This document shows positions 40,439 through 55,600 of a stretch of 64,000 nucleotides of DNA, in pieces. The DNA lies in NCBI GenBank assembly GCA_009741485.1, contig CM019230.1:12000446-12064445 (forward strand), written 5' to 3'. The position numbers and the translations under genes were made by a program. The notes beneath the pieces were generated by a model. That model was not told the origin of the DNA and did no database searches. It saw only the letters and a program-made list of their open reading frames with translations. The stretch's first letter is position 1. Each line of letters begins with the position of its first letter. The DNA comes from Malurus cyaneus samueli (lineage: Eukaryota; Chordata; Aves; Passeriformes; Maluridae).

Positions 40439-43400
40439 ACTAATTCCATGGAACAGCCAACTGACCATGTTTTACGCAGATTTCCAAAGCAGCAAGAGAA
40501 CCAGGCCAACAGTGTAAGCAAGCACTCACTCTTCCCTCTTAGCAAGATGTGAAATCTGCCCTGGAATAAAACTCACACAACAAACAACTTCAAGTGTGCA
40601 AACCAAGACAACCTTTACTCAGATGCATAAGATGCACTGGCTCCTACAGAAATCCATGTCACTTCCATCACAAGTCTTGGGGATAAAGATCTCCACTAGG
40701 CAACACCTCAAGAACTCCCCAGAAGCAAAATGATCCTGGGCACAACCCTGTATTTTCAACTATTCTTGTGTGTCTTCTGCATTTTGAAGGCAAACTGCGA
40801 TGCTCTGGCAAAAAGGTGCTGAAGTATTGGTTTAAGATTTTTTCTTAAGGTCCTTCAACCTTCTGGGTCTGACCTACCCGAATTCCTGCCTCCAGGCATC
40901 ACAGTCAGCAAAGTGATTTTAATGGAAGCATTTCACAGCCTTCCCCAGGCAGTCCATGGCTGCCCATGCTAGGCAGGGAGCTCACAGCACAGTGGGTGAG
41001 AAATCACCAGCACATCACTGCTTGCAGGACAAAACGCACTGAAGATTCCAGAGCTGGAAGCATCCATCTTCACTCCAAAATGGTCAAGGTCACAAAGTTA
41101 CAGTGATGCTGGAGGGATTTTTGTCACCTGCTCTCTGGAAGCCCTTCGGCAGCAGCCTGGCCCCGTGCTGCCAGCAGCTGCTCTGTGCAGTCCCCTGCCA
41201 CCAGCAAAGCAGCTCCCATGTTTTCCTCCACTTCCAGGTACAGTGAACAGCACTGGGCAGAAAGGATTCACTGGTTATCAGTCCTCACTCAGCCTGCAGC
41301 AGCTGCAAAACCCCTTAACTCCCGCAATGGTAACACAACAAATTCCCTTCCCTAAGACCTTATTCCTCACCATTTTGCTGCAGGGTCTACCTACCAATTA
41401 GACCCAGCTGCTGAGCTCTGGAAAACTTCAATATACTGCAAAACCCTCTGATGACAAAGTCCTTTTTATTTCCTTTATTTTTTTTCCTGTGAATTATCTT
41501 TTATTCACAATTTTTTGTTTTGTAGCAGATTTCAACCCTTCCACCACTCTATTCCTGACAGAAGAATTTATCTTCAGCAGGAAAACACTTCTGGGGAAGT
41601 AACTAAACTCCTGCAGAAGCATTTACAGTCTTAATATGCCAGGCAACCTTGAGTTGGCAGAAAGTCTGACACAAAAGCAAGCCATTGCCCTTAATAAATA
41701 TTAATCAACCTTCTTGGGCTGCCATAGTTCATATGAACCATCGGGTGCCAGCTGCTCCCAGCAAGTCCCATCTCTAACTCAGACTCACCTGCAGAGCCAT
41801 TAACACAGCTCCATCATACAGACACCAGCAGGTCACTCCTCCCTTATGCCCAAAGGCCATTTCTCCCTATCCAGACACCTCCAGGCCACAGCTCCCTGGG
41901 GTACACACTTCCCTCCCATCTCCTTTCACACCTCAGTAACTGTCCTCTTTGGTATTCACCAGAGTCTATAAATCTTCCTCAATTCCTGCCACACTCCTCC
42001 AGCTTGCAAAAGAGGTTTAAAATTCCTGCTTCAAATACCAAGTTTCCTAAATATCTGTATATCCTGAGCTAATAGAAAGCTATTAAAAATAAATAGGTAC
42101 TTTCCAACCCTGTCCTAGGGGAGTAATTTTGACACACAGGCTCATTCTGTGCTGGAACACTGAAATATAGGTCCTTCTCAGGTTTGCCAAAAGAGAAAAA
42201 TATCAGTCTGTGAAAAGTAATGGACAACAAAGGATTTTTCTATATACAGTATCTCAGAAAAAATGTCTCTGAATAGCAGCCACAAAACATACTGAGATAA
42301 AACTCAAAGACACTAACTGTTTAAAAAACATTAAAAATTATCTCTTCAGATATTAGAATTGCTGCAACAAATCTGCATACTGAGTAAAAACAAAAAAATC
42401 CTTATGTGAATTCAAAGAAATGCAAAGGCACCTCTACAATTCAGATTTTAAAAGAAAACAAAAAATTGGAAAAAAACCATACAAAGTCTTGGTTTCTAAT
42501 ACAGCTCCCACCTTACTGCAGCCAAGATTTCTGATGCAATGCATAGCCTAAGGCAATGACAGACACCAAGAAACTAGAGGCACACCCTCCAGAGATCCTC
42601 AGGTGCCAGGAGGCACTCAGCTACCTGCAGGAATGACATCTCCACACTCTTTGCCTACAGTCACCCTTACAAAGGGGCAGGACTGGAAGGGACACAGAAG
42701 AGGATGTGATGCCCATGCTTTGGATTTGGCATATTCACCTGTGGGCTGAGCATGGATACCCTCACCACCATGCAAAGGCATCTGGCCTTCACTCAGCAGG
42801 AGTTTTAAACACAAATCAGACACCCATTGCAGCAGCTGGTGTTTGGTAGCAGTTCAGCAGGCAGCTCCAGCCACTCCAGCCACAGGGACTGTATCACTAT
42901 ATCCACACCATGCTACCCTTGTGTCACAGGCAAAGCTGAAGGCACACAGCCACCTAAACAATTGGTGACCTTTTAAGTCTTAATGGAGTTCTGCTGCAAT
43001 AGCACTGTGAGAAACAGTGGCTCTTTCAGGAGTGGGAATGCTGTATGTAGCTAGCTGGAAGAAAAAGCAAATTCTCCGCATTAATATTGATTAAAAAAAG
43101 GAAGGATAATGGTAAAAAAGAAGGCATAGCTTTCTCTCTTTCTACTTTTTCACAGAAGCTTATCTGACAGGCTAACGCAAGAGACCATTTCTCAGTCATT
43201 CGCTCAAAGGAGAACATCACAATTAAGAATCTCCTTTTATCTTTCAATGTTTACTCTAAAATCATAAATTAAATGGATTTTTTAGAACAAACTTCAGACC
43301 TCATTGCTTTGAATACAGAGTAATCCCATCATCAGGAGCCAGGGGACACACATTGGCATCTGGCAGGAAAGGAGCAGAGCAGGGTACCATACAAAGTAAC

Positions 43401-43735
43401 AAACTTCAGGACTGAAGAGATTGTTTTGCTCCCAGAAAGCAGCAGGTTTGCAGTAAATCTGCTGATATTAAGCAGTTTAAACGGATGGTCCAGATGCTCA
43501 TGCCCAGGCAATTTCCCACAGAAGCCAAGCTCTCCAGCTCTCCGGCACTGCCACCACAGCTTAAGACCAGACCTAGTCAAGCACAGCATTCCACACCTCC
43601 ATAAATGACACCTGCCTGGAGTAGGGGAGGACATATCCAACTGCTTTGTGCAATATCCCACCATAGTGCTGCTAATGACAGCTCACCTGTACAACAGCAA
43701 ACTGGGCAAGCAGCACTGCCAGCAGCCAAGCCAGA

Positions 43736-43955
43736 CTCACAGAATCCCAGAACAGTATGGGTGAAGAGAGACCTTAAAGACCATCTCACTCCACCCCTGC
43801 AGGGACACCTCCCACTAGCCAGACCAGGCTACTGCAAGCTCCAACTCACCTTGGGGCAGCCACAGCTTCTCTGGCCAGTCTGTGCCAGGGCCTCATCACC
43901 TTCAGAGGGAACAATTTCTTCTCAAGCAAAGAATTTCTTCCTAATCACACAGAGA
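43736..43955 (-). mobile_element. CR1 LINE 3' fragment
   Basis: ctcacagaatcccagaacag, gagagaccttaaagaccatc, cacagcttctctggccagtc and agaatttcttcctaatcaca form a collinear, diverged CR1 3' end in minus orientation, followed by unique intron. Confidence 0.82.
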
Positions 43956-46900
43956 TCACACCAGATAACCACAATACAGACCTGGAGGCAGATCCTTTGC
44001 TTGATATAAGGGGCAGGTCACAGCAAAGCTCCAGCTCCTTGAGCAGTGACAAGCACCCCACCTGCCAACACTTGGAAGAGGCAGGTGTGATCGTGCAGGC
44101 TCTGGGATGAAGGCACTACAGCAATGTGCATGAGGAATTTAGCACCACTGCACTCTCGGCAAGCAGCAACTTTGCTGTTTACCCTTTCACTAGGGTAAAT
44201 AACTACAGGCAAATAAAATTGCTCTGCTAAAGAAATAAGCACCATAAAGTCTCTCAATAAAAATTCCCCTAGTACACTGGATTTTGCAAGTCTGTGGAAA
44301 AAAAGCTCTACTGCTGTGCAGAGGGCAGGCAGGCCCCCAGTACGGAAGGAGCCTGTGAGTCTGCCCAGCTAATCCCCGCGGTCTCACGCTGGGTAACAGA
44401 AGACTGTTGCAAAAATATCAGCCAGTAGCCCCCACTCAGATCCAGCTATCTTCTTCCCTTGTCCCCATTAACTCCTTCTCCCTCCAAGCTTTCAGTAAAA
44501 GGAATGCATGCACCAGCCCTGCATACAAACTGACTATTCCACACAAAAGCATGAAGGGTCCTGGCTCCCACAAGGTGTCCCAGCACCACAAAGAAGTTTT
44601 CCATCTTCACAGCCACCCATGTGCAGCCTTTGGCCAGAGCTGATACCCACCTGGCCCATGCTCACCCCATACCAAACTGGCCCACAATGCCTTGGTTTAC
44701 GATGCTGCAATTTCTCCACCTCAGCAGAGCTCCAATTTTTTGCTGAGAAGGTGGGAGCTGCATGACCTTGTGATGGAAGAGTCATCCCTGCATGTGACAC
44801 CAGCGGAGCTTAGGTCTAATCCTAGTGCTGCTGCCCTCGGAGACATCTGAGGAAGAGGAAAGCTGAGGTACCAAGCTGGCCCTGCTGCCCATGTTTTCTG
44901 CTCCGTACAAGACTGTCAGCAAACTCCAGAGACATGAATTGCAGAGACACTGCAAATAAGATCCCATTAGTGGGAACAGAGCACCCATATGCTGTAAAAG
45001 GAAGAGGAGACTGGTTCCTTGCTAAGCCCAAGGCACGAAAGGGCAGGAATACCATCACACCCTAAAACACCTCCAAGACACAGGCATTAAAGAGGAAGTA
45101 GCACATGCATGTTAAAGATGCCAGATCAACAGCTACACAGGTGCCATGAAATCATCATGGTGTGGCAACAGAAAGAAATACCAGCTAATCACTGAAATTA
45201 TCTACTGACAGCCAGGAGTCTACTGACTGTTTTTAAGGAGAAGTTTGATATGCTTATGCACGAGATAGAAAGGGGCAACTAGTAGAGACAAAGTATTAAA
45301 CTTGTCATAGGATTCCCTGGGCACCCAGCTTGCCAGTTCCCCCTTAAGCAGGGAGTAAGGGCATTAGCTGGTGTTGGGCTGATCCCAGCAGAATATGTGT
45401 GCACATGTAGTGTTGACATGATTCTTTCACTGTATGTGATTATTTTACTTCTCTTTTCAAAGAGATTTCCAAGGATCTTTGCATTTCTTTGAGTCCTAAC
45501 ATGGACCAGATCATATCAAACCCACAGTCATCTAAAACAACTGCCCTCCTTAAGACTGAACCTCCAAGGTTGGAAAGACAGTCACTTTTCTGCTGGCACT
45601 TGAATCAATGCTCCTGTTGGACAGTAAAGCAGCAGCATCTCCTGCCAGCTTAGATGATGATGACCCAAACTTCCCCTTTACCAGCTGAGCTGCCATGGAG
45701 CAACCTGTGTTGGCTGCTAAACCCACAACTCTCCAACGCAATGCCTGAACCTACAGCAAGACGTTACCCCAGTATTATTATACCCTCCATTTCTGCATTG
45801 CTCAACAGCATGGACATCAGCCTGCAGAAGAATGTTGTCACACAACATGATCTGTGTTTGGTTTGGGTATCAAAGAGTCAGGACATACCAGCACAGGATT
45901 ATTCTGAGAACACTGGGCAGTCAAAGCTCTGCTGCTGAAGTCAAAGTATCACTCAGCTCTGAGAGGGAAATTCAGCACAAACCTTCCCAGTAAGCTACTA
46001 TTTACTACACAGGAACAACACCATGGACAAGTGGCTCCTGGACTATGTCCCAGATACTGTGAGAGCAGCACAGTGCCCTGGCACAGGGCAGGGTGCAGCT
46101 CAGACCTTCGGCAGTTCAGTGACGAAGCAGGGTCCCTGCTGCCACTTCAGTTCCAGGCTTCCATTCAAGTCAGCCCTGACTAAGGGCTGTCTATATTAAA
46201 GCAAATGACCAGACCTAGAAAACATTGCAGGGCTTCTCTGATATAAACAGTGCATTCACACATTGTTCATTTCCCATATTTTTGTAAGGCAGGAAAAAAC
46301 CAGCCATACTGAAAATCAGGCAGGGAATTTCTTCAAGTCACAGAAGATCCCAAATCATGTCCCTGATGGGGAAGCCAGCCAAGCCCTCCCACACAACCAT
46401 CCAGACAGATACACGTGGGCCTCGGACACCAGCTCCCACCACTCCTGTCTCAATCGTTGCCACTTCCACAGTTGATTAGAAGATCCTTCTCCCATTTGCT
46501 CAGCTGCAGTCCTCATCAGCAGGATCAGCAGGGAGGAAACCATAGAAACAGGCCATAGAGTAAATTCTTGTTCTTAATCCCAAAGACATGTAGCCCTGAT
46601 GCACAGTGGCAAATCTTAACTCATAGGAAGCCTATCTGGCTATGACCCTGGCATACCCAGCAGCACAGATAAGCTCCAGGATATTACTCCAATTCTTCTC
46701 AAAAAGAAAACAAATGAATTAGAAATATATTTATAAATATTTTGCATTTCCAGGAGAATGCTGGCAAGCTTGTTCAGGTATTCCACAACATGGGACCCCA
46801 GTGTAAAAGAACTAAACTGCCAAACTGCTGCCTAAAGCAGCACACATCTGAACCTTTTCATCCAACCCTTTCTTCTTCCAACACAACTCTTAGCTCATTC

Positions 46901-49600
46901 ACAAGTCCTTTGTGTAAACTTGCATATTTACTTACACTGCAGTGTCACACTTCCTAGTGACCAAAGCTGGGCTGTATCAGATCAGAAAGCAGAGAGCTGA
47001 CCTCTTCCCCAAATCACAAAGGAAACCAGCTTTAAAAGCTGACATGCAAACAGCCCACTTTCCACACACTGATTGTTGCAGCTACCCCAAAGCTAAAATA
47101 GGACCTTGAAGAACATCTCTTCAGCTCTGGGTCATAAGTCTTTGCCAGTATCATACTAAGCCGTTCTGACCATCCTCCCCTTCCTGCTTTCTGCTAGTGC
47201 AGGTTTCTGAGTGGGACAAGAGGAGAGGATATCAAAGGTAGGATAATGTTTCCAGAGTTTGGTATTAGACCAAGTCCTGAACTGACAGTGTTCAGGAGAG
47301 GAACTGGTCTTTACAGGAAAGCTCAGACATGGTCCCACTGCTCCCTAAAAGGGATTTCCAAATGCAATGCTTTTATCTTAGTCCACAACCCCTCCCAGGT
47401 CAAACAACATAGCCATATGTTTTTAAAGGAAACTGTTTTATCTCTATCCACAAACCTCTTCAAAGTACAAATACTTTGCTTTCTGATCCAAAAGCAAAGT
47501 GATAGTTAATACAGTTCAGAGAATCACTTTCAGAGAATTAGGTCCAAAGCAAACCACACAACCCTTTTGGTTCACAGAAAAAAAATAAGCCTAGACAAAA
47601 ATGGATAAAGGCTAAACTCCCATTTGGCTCAGCTGTCTGCTCCCAACAGCTGTCCTTCTTACACCACAGGGCATCTCCTGAAGCACCTCAGAAAGATCAG
47701 ATAAATTATTCAAAACACAGACTAATTCCTGGCGCTTGGACCCTTTGTTCGCTCCAGGATCAGCAGAGCTGTCTGCTTCCTGGAGGGCTTGCCCTGCCTC
47801 CAGTAAAGAGCAAACACAAAGGCTTTGATTTGCAAAAGAGGAAATCAATTTAGCAGCTAATAAATACACAATTTGTGCAATACACGTACTCCCATCTCCC
47901 TTGATGCTCATATGGAAGTTAATGGCCATACCTACTAAACACTGTCACTGCACTGCCCATTGCACGGCAGTTCAGCTCACCTGAGAGGAGAACCAGGGCA
48001 GCGACAGAGATGGGGAGCAACACTTAGCAACACTGTGTTGTATTTTCTCACTAACAGCAATAGCAGAGATCTCACCACCAGGGGCTACAGCCTGAGGAGT
48101 CAAGGTCACACATTTTGGAAGACGCTCCACAGCATCACATGATACTCCTGATGCAAATCCAGGTCAGTGATACCTCACATACATCCTGCAAAGGATCTGT
48201 GCATGCCTGGAGCAGACGCCCAACAGAGCTGAAGAGCTCCCCTGGGACTACGATGAAACAAACCTGTGACAGCTGATAAAAACGATGTTTGTGCCTTTCC
48301 ATCTAACCATGAGGAGACACAGACATATTGCACCTGCATGAACTGCTGGATTAATCTTGAAGAAATAGTCACCTAAGCAGACCAGGAAACACATTCATCA
48401 TGAAGATCTTCAAGATCTAAAGCTTCCCTTCAAACAAAAGGAAACCCAGAAAGATTGCAGATGCACATAAGAACCAGACTAATGTAACATAAAATAAAGC
48501 AAAATGAGAAGTTTAGAACCAAAGTCAGAGCCACAGCCTGTTCAGAACACCAGCTCCCGAATGCAAATGCTCAGGCTGACAAAGCTTCCCTGCCGAGGAA
48601 CTGCTAAGGCAGAGCAAGTTTTGAACTCTGCCTTCCTCCCATTATCATTATTTTCAAATGTATTTAGTTGCCAAAGTTTATCAGTCTTCTTTTAGATCCT
48701 CTGGTTTAAAACTCATCCCTGATGTACTCTGGTGCTCGGAGTTTACCGTACTAAATCACAGGAATTAGGTCAAATCTCTCCTACTGCAAATCTCCCAGCA
48801 GTCTATCCTTCTCTTCAGCTTCAGGAAGGGTCTCCGTAAAAAGGACACTCAGGAAATTCACTCAGACACAGCTCCCAAGAGGTAAAAACACTGGGACTAA
48901 ATGCAAGGAAGCTAATGAGCCTCAATATGGTGCTCTTCTACCTCTAAAGGTCATTGAACACCAAATCACTGCTTCTTACATTTGCGGCTCCACAGCCCAA
49001 TGCAGCTGGGGAAATCTGCTTGATCCCTGACAAGCAAAAACATACACACACAAAAAAACAAACAGAAAAACAGAAGCCAGATGAACTCTTTAAGCCAACC
49101 CCCACACAAAAGATGGAAAACCAGCATCTGGGGAGGCCATGCACATGATTTTGGCAGCAGCACACATTGCTGACAGACTCACTCCTCAGTGAGTCAGAAG
49201 CATCAGGCTGTCCTGGCAGCACACACCTCTGCCTGGCAGCACGGCCTGCTGGGAGGGCCAGCTCCTGAAGTGTCAGCACCCAAGGGAGCCTGCAAGGGAC
49301 CAACTGACTCGGGCTTAGATTAGTGGGCACAGGACTTAGGGTAAGCATATGCAGCTCAGCCATACTGACACAGTTTGACAAGTGATGGAACCAAGACACC
49401 ATATTCTCCACTTCCCCCAGGAAGGTGATCCATCCTCCTGCCACCCCCACCAGCATCACCCTACCCCCTCCTCACTTTGCAGCTCAGGGAGCTCTATCCC
49501 TGCAAGGGCAAGGCAGGTCTTCAGCAGGGACAACTCATGAGGCAAGGGGAGAAACATAAGCGAACATGCGAAATGCCTACAAGGTGAACAGAGGCGCTGT

Positions 49601-49634
49601 GTATGTCAAAGGTACACGTATGTAAAAGGTACAT
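49601..49634. repeat. 17-bp tandem duplication
   Basis: GTATGTCAAAGGTACAC is followed immediately by GTATGTAAAAGGTACAT, two mismatches in 17. Intron 1; no function implied. Confidence 0.85.
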
Positions 49635-52600
49635 CTATAATCCATAGCAGCTCTTGAAGTCAGTTCAGTGCTGGTAGCACAGGATCACCTCTCCAAAAGG
49701 CTGCCACATGAGGTGTCACCTGCTGTGGCATTTTTCCAAGCATCTTGTACATAATTTACCCAAGTCCACCCAGCAAACCTCAGCAAGAGATCTGTAAGAG
49801 AGACAACTTGTCCAGCAACTCAGCAGCAGTACAAGGAGGTGGGTGGGGGTAGAAAAGAGGATGAAGAGTCACAGCAAAAATTATTTTGTCTTGTTCAGAC
49901 ACTAAAAGAGCCACAAGTAAAAAAACAAAGCTCCAATGCAATACAAATCCCTCCTGCAATCCCATCCCAGGAGAAGGATATGAAACCCACTCTCCCTGTA
50001 TTTCACACTTGATGAGCAATGGCTTAACCCCTCAGCACTTTCAGGAAAACTATGAGCACTTTCCTTCTCATTGATGTTGATAATCAAGTATTTCAATATT
50101 TTGACAGCCCCCCTAAACACCCAAGTCAGTGCCAACTGCAAGGGTGAGCCTCACACTCAGGTTCCAGACAACCTCCAAATCAGAGGGACACATGCAAATG
50201 AAAGGATAACAAACACGCAAGGGCTGTTCCATTCTCAGCCTAGCACAGACACAGTATTCAAGCTAGCTATGAGCTGAACTGAAGAAACACATGTGAAGTG
50301 TCTCTTTCGAGGGATTTACCATGAGTAACTATTGCACATTAACTAATCCAGCAATAGTAACACATCTTTTAGGAAGGAAGACATTTTTCCATGCTCAACA
50401 AGCACTGCACTGTCATCTACCACTGCTCACACATCCCTTCTACAATCAAGTCCACAATAAGTAAAGAAACCTGAGTAACTACAAGACAGACAAAAACGCT
50501 TAGCAGTGAACACCAGCAGTCTAGAACACCACCGTGGAAGATTCACATTACTGAAGGCATTGGCCAAGGGAGCAGCAGCAGAACTGCACAGGGAGAACCA
50601 GAAACCAACCAAACCAATATAAAAACAGTATAAAAATGCCCTAACTCCTAGGCAAATAGACTTAAAGACACAGATTCCTTTGAACTAGTGTCATCAGAGG
50701 GACTCAGTTTCTCATTGCAGAAGAGATGTTACAGCCCATCAACCATAAATGACCAGGATCGGCAAAGGAATCCCCAAAACATCTGTTAATATCTCCAAAG
50801 CCAGCAGACAACAATGTACAATAATCCATCCAGACCAGAATATCCAGGACAAAGCCCATACCCCAAGGTGATACCTCTTGAACCACAATGAAAAGGTTTA
50901 ACTGCCAGTGTCAGGCCGGTTTTTCTCACTCTGATGCCGCTGCACATCAAACCCCACCTTCCTGAGTAAATGCTGCTGTCTTAGCACAAGAGAGAAGGGG
51001 AAGACACACCTCCACATCTAAGGAGGCATTTAATACAGTGAAGCCCATTTTAAATGAGGTACATGAGGGTTATGAACATCACCAGCACCTTTCCAACAAT
51101 GGTACAGATCAGTGAACTCCTGACTTTGAGAAGACACCAGAAGCATTATATTCATTCAGAGATTTTTATACCTTCTCTATTACCATCACTCCAGTGAGGC
51201 CTGAATGGGTATTTGCTGCCAGTTCCTGCCCACAAAACACAGCTCTACACAAACACCCTGCACTGCTTCTTCCCCTCAAACAGTTTTCCTCCCCGGTCTT
51301 CACAGACTACAACAGGTAACCTGCTTCCTCCACAGGGAAGCAGACCTCCACATTTTCTTTCACATAAAATCTTACCAAACCTAAATCCAACAGAAGACAC
51401 ACAACTTCAAAGATGTACGATGCTAACAAGCTGTTTGTGTGTATTTGATACATGCAGAGCTTGATGTGGTTACATGAGATTCCTGCAAGCAGTGTTTCAC
51501 TGCATACACACAAATCTAATTTCATGTGAGCAAAACAACATGAAGTTTGAAAAGTACACATTTTGGCTTCTTTTGCTTCCTCACAAAACTCATCTTTCTC
51601 TTGCAGGATGACCCTCATTTTGATGGGCAACTATGTGACTTTCACAACTCTTGGCTTCCTCAAATCTGCATAAAATAACTGAAAAGGCCTCCCAGCATCT
51701 GAGGAAACTAACTAGTACTTTTGGTCTGTCCCTTACCAGTAAAACAGAAATTATCAAAAACACCAGTCGATTACAAGTAAATCAAAATAGAAAGCCAAAA
51801 TGCAAAACCATATACCCACATACAAATACAGTCCTGCACACACAAGTGTACGCCAAGACTCAAACACAAAGCAGACATGGACGTCGAGCCCATATATGAA
51901 TAAACTGAGGGCACAAATGGGCTGAAATACTGTACACCACACAACTTTTACCTTTCTTAACAAATGCAAATATGTCCAAGTAGACATATACTCATCAATC
52001 TGCCAGTGTCAGCCTGCATCAGTGGTGTCTGCTAACACACAGAGCTTTGGTGCTTTCACCAAAGGGCTAGAGGAAGTACAGGCACCTTATGACTGTATTC
52101 AGTCAGTTCCCACCTGCTCACTTGTCCTATATTAGCATAACAGTGGGCAATTAAATACACATGGACAGATACCACTTATTTTATTACCTACTGAGGTTCT
52201 CCTCCCCAGTCCTCTCTTATCTTGTTCTTTTCTATCTTGTTCTCATACCTACATCATATGTTTCATTCACCCAGCCATTCATACACTGCTTCCTACCTAA
52301 ACTGCTGCTCACTTGTTGCTCCTTCACAACTCCTACACCTCCCCACTGACTCTTGCTACCCAAATTCCCCTTAGGTTCCCTAAGCAAACTGCCATGTTTA
52401 CACTGCTAACTCACTTTCTCTGACCACCATGCCACTCAGAGGGTAAGTCCTCCCCAGCTGCCTTTGACAGGGCCCACTCTGTTCCAACAGATCAAACATC
52501 TCATTCCTCTCCTCCTGCCAGATCTGGGTCCAGGAGTACCTTCCACAGTGGGGAACGGAGCTGCTCCTGTCACTCCATGCACTCACCAAGGCAGCAAGCA

Positions 52601-55600
52601 ACAGAGGAGGACACAGGAATCATGGCACCTCTTACTGAATTCCTGTACAAAGGACCATTCTGGTCACAGCAATACCCATAAATGGTTTCAAGCAATATTC
52701 CACACAGTGCTGTGTGCAGAAGCCATGATTACCCCACTGACACAGTGTACGATACACATCCACACCAATTCACCTGACCGCAGTGACTGACAAAAGTCCA
52801 TCACAGTACTCACCAATTCTGTCACCAGCCAAATATGAACAATTCCTGACCTCTCAAAAAGTCTCCCAACAGCTCTTTTCTACCAGAAAGAGAAAGGTAC
52901 AGGCAGAGCTTCCTTGTAAATAGAAACTGATCACCCAACTTCAGTAAGCCACTGATGTCATGAATGGCACCCAAGCGTAAGAGTTGGACTCTAGTTCATC
53001 TCCTCATACACTCAGATATGTCTTAACAACCTCCCCTTCCAGGCTTTTTGCCTCATACCCACAAAGGATTCCCTCCAGACACAGACCTCCACAGGAGTTA
53101 GGTGAAGAGAGCAAAGACATCAATGAGAGAGCAAACAGAACCACAACACACACACATGTGAAGGGAACTGACAATCCTGAATTCCAGTTGAAGCAGTCAG
53201 AATTCCCACTCAACACATTTGAGCCATCAGGTACATTCTGAGAAGACACATACAGTAGCTCTGCTTTGCTTCTTAAGGACAGTAGAGCATACCAGGCAGC
53301 GAGTATTTGGAGAAGTCCCACTTGCCTCCAGTCTTCCTGAATGCCCAGTGCAACTGAACTGATTCCATAACAATCAGTTATCAGTTATAAGTGATACCAG
53401 TTCCTATTAACTGTAGTTAGAATGAGTGACTCCACAGGCTGTAATTAGAATCAAAATTCTCCCTGCGCCTTGGAATTGACTACATTTCTAGATTTCATAC
53501 CACCATTCTTCAAATGATCTTTTCTGAATAATGTTAGCAGTAATGACAATTATGAATTTTGGCAATGAGAGAAATACACAATTGCTCCAATTACAGTTTG
53601 GGTGCTGTTTTTTTCTTAAATCACCGTCAAAGGTATCCTACTTCCCCACAAAACAACCAAGATACTAAATATTCAGGACTGTTACTGAACTCTAACATTA
53701 CATGTAGGTAAGGACAACAACTCTTCACACCAGCAGTCACAAGCATCCAGACAGACTTTGGTGTGCACACAACAGACATTAAAAAAACTTATGGAATAGG
53801 ATCTATTTTAATGCTTCGAATTCCAGCTCTCCTTTGTCTCCAAGCTGTGCCTTGAACACAGCACCATGAACTGCCAGGAGACCCTCTGAGAAGAAATGAA
53901 GCTCCAAGTCCTTTGGCATGGGCAGTTGATCCAGGTAGCCAAGAGATGAAGACCAAGTTGAGGCACACAGAACAACAAGAGTGAAAAGACCTAAACCAAC
54001 CCCTTGCTTGATTGCAAGGCTTGAGGGACATGGCTGCACAGTGAGGACTGCCCAGCATAAGGACAGGGCAGTGTCCCTTCATCTCTGTCCTGTCACCTGG
54101 AGGACTTCAGTCTGTGTGCATTAAAAATGGTGCAGGATATAGAATTTAAAACAAAACTGGATGGCCTGTGAGAGACCTTCTGGGTCTGCTATGCTTGCCC
54201 CAGACATCAATGTGATAGCCCTCAATTTCCCTAAAGACTTCTTCCCTGTACCACATCCTCACAACTCCTCCCTATGCCGAGGCTCAGACGAATACCCCAA
54301 CTGCAAACACTCCTTATAAAACTGCCAGTCCTGACACCAAACAGAAATACCCTGCAAGGGGCTCTCACCTCAGCCAAGCTTGCCCAAGCACCTTGGGGTA
54401 GGGTCTCCAAAAGCACCAGACTGCTACCCAGGGGACCAATGTCACAGTCCCTTGGCACGGGATTTGTTCCACCCTCTCACACTCCCACCTCCCTCATGGC
54501 AGCCATTGCACAAGCCAGTGTTTCTGGCTAAAAATTAACTGAGCAAAACTTTTTTTTTTTTAAATATAATTACTTGTTTTCAGCTTAATGACTTCCCTGC
54601 TCCACCTTGCCATGCTGTTTAAGCCAATTGAATCAACACTGACGCAGTCCAACCTACTCTTCTCCCCACCCAGCAATGCATTCCTGCACCTCCCTTGCTC
54701 CAATGCCTGCAAAGCCCCATGACAAGCCCAAGCTGGGTATCCTAACTGCAGAACGCTCTACAATTTTGGAGGGTTTTCTTCATTGAGCTTAGCTTGTCTT
54801 GGCATCACAGGAGCACATGCAGTAGGCAAGGCGACTATGCATCTGAGGGAGAAGCCAGAGCTGCCCCAGCAGCCTGCACAGCTCTTGCTGCCACATCCAG
54901 CCCCTTCCCATCCCACCCAGAGCCCACACAGGTGCCATGGCAGCAAAGAGATCTCTATCCTCCTGGGATGGAGTTTCCTGCAAGTTCCAGGAACCATCAC
55001 CACCACAGCAACCTGCTGCTCCAAAGCCCACACAGGATCCCATACTCAGCTCCTCCTGGGACATCTAAACACTCACCTGTTACCTCAGGAAAAATCACCA
55101 GCACTCGGCATCATCATGCTGGCCCATAGTTCTGAATGTGTATTTAAACAGCCACTTTAAACCAGCTACAACAGAATCAACTGCCCTTCCTCCACCCAGA
55201 GAGAGCATGGAGATGCTATCAAGCTCCCACGGCATTACAGGTGCCAGGGTGCAAAGCCAAGTCTCAGCCTTGGAGATACAGGTAATTCAGAGGAACGACT
55301 CAAACAGGAAAAATGGGTCAGGTGGAAATACAAGGGGCAACATGGAGGGTTCTAACTGCACAAGTCTAGTTCTTATTTAATCACTATTGCTTTGGCATAT
55401 CATGGTAAAGTTTTTAACCCATGTATGTTAATTCACAAGGTCTGGGATCCTGGTTTTTGAAAGATGGTTAATGCTACCTACACAAGGCCCGAAAGGTACC
55501 CAATCCTTTACACAAGGGAAGCTACAAGAAGCCAAAGTCCTCCTTTTTACTTCAAGTAAAACTCTTCGGGTTAATCATCAGTTCTCTGCCCAAACAAGTC

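Noticed and set aside
48944..49459. 171-codon minus-strand open frame, in the sense direction in intron 1
   Set aside because: No domain and a Phe/Cys/Val-rich low-complexity end. The length is within chance for a window this size, and it has no supporting splice or start context.
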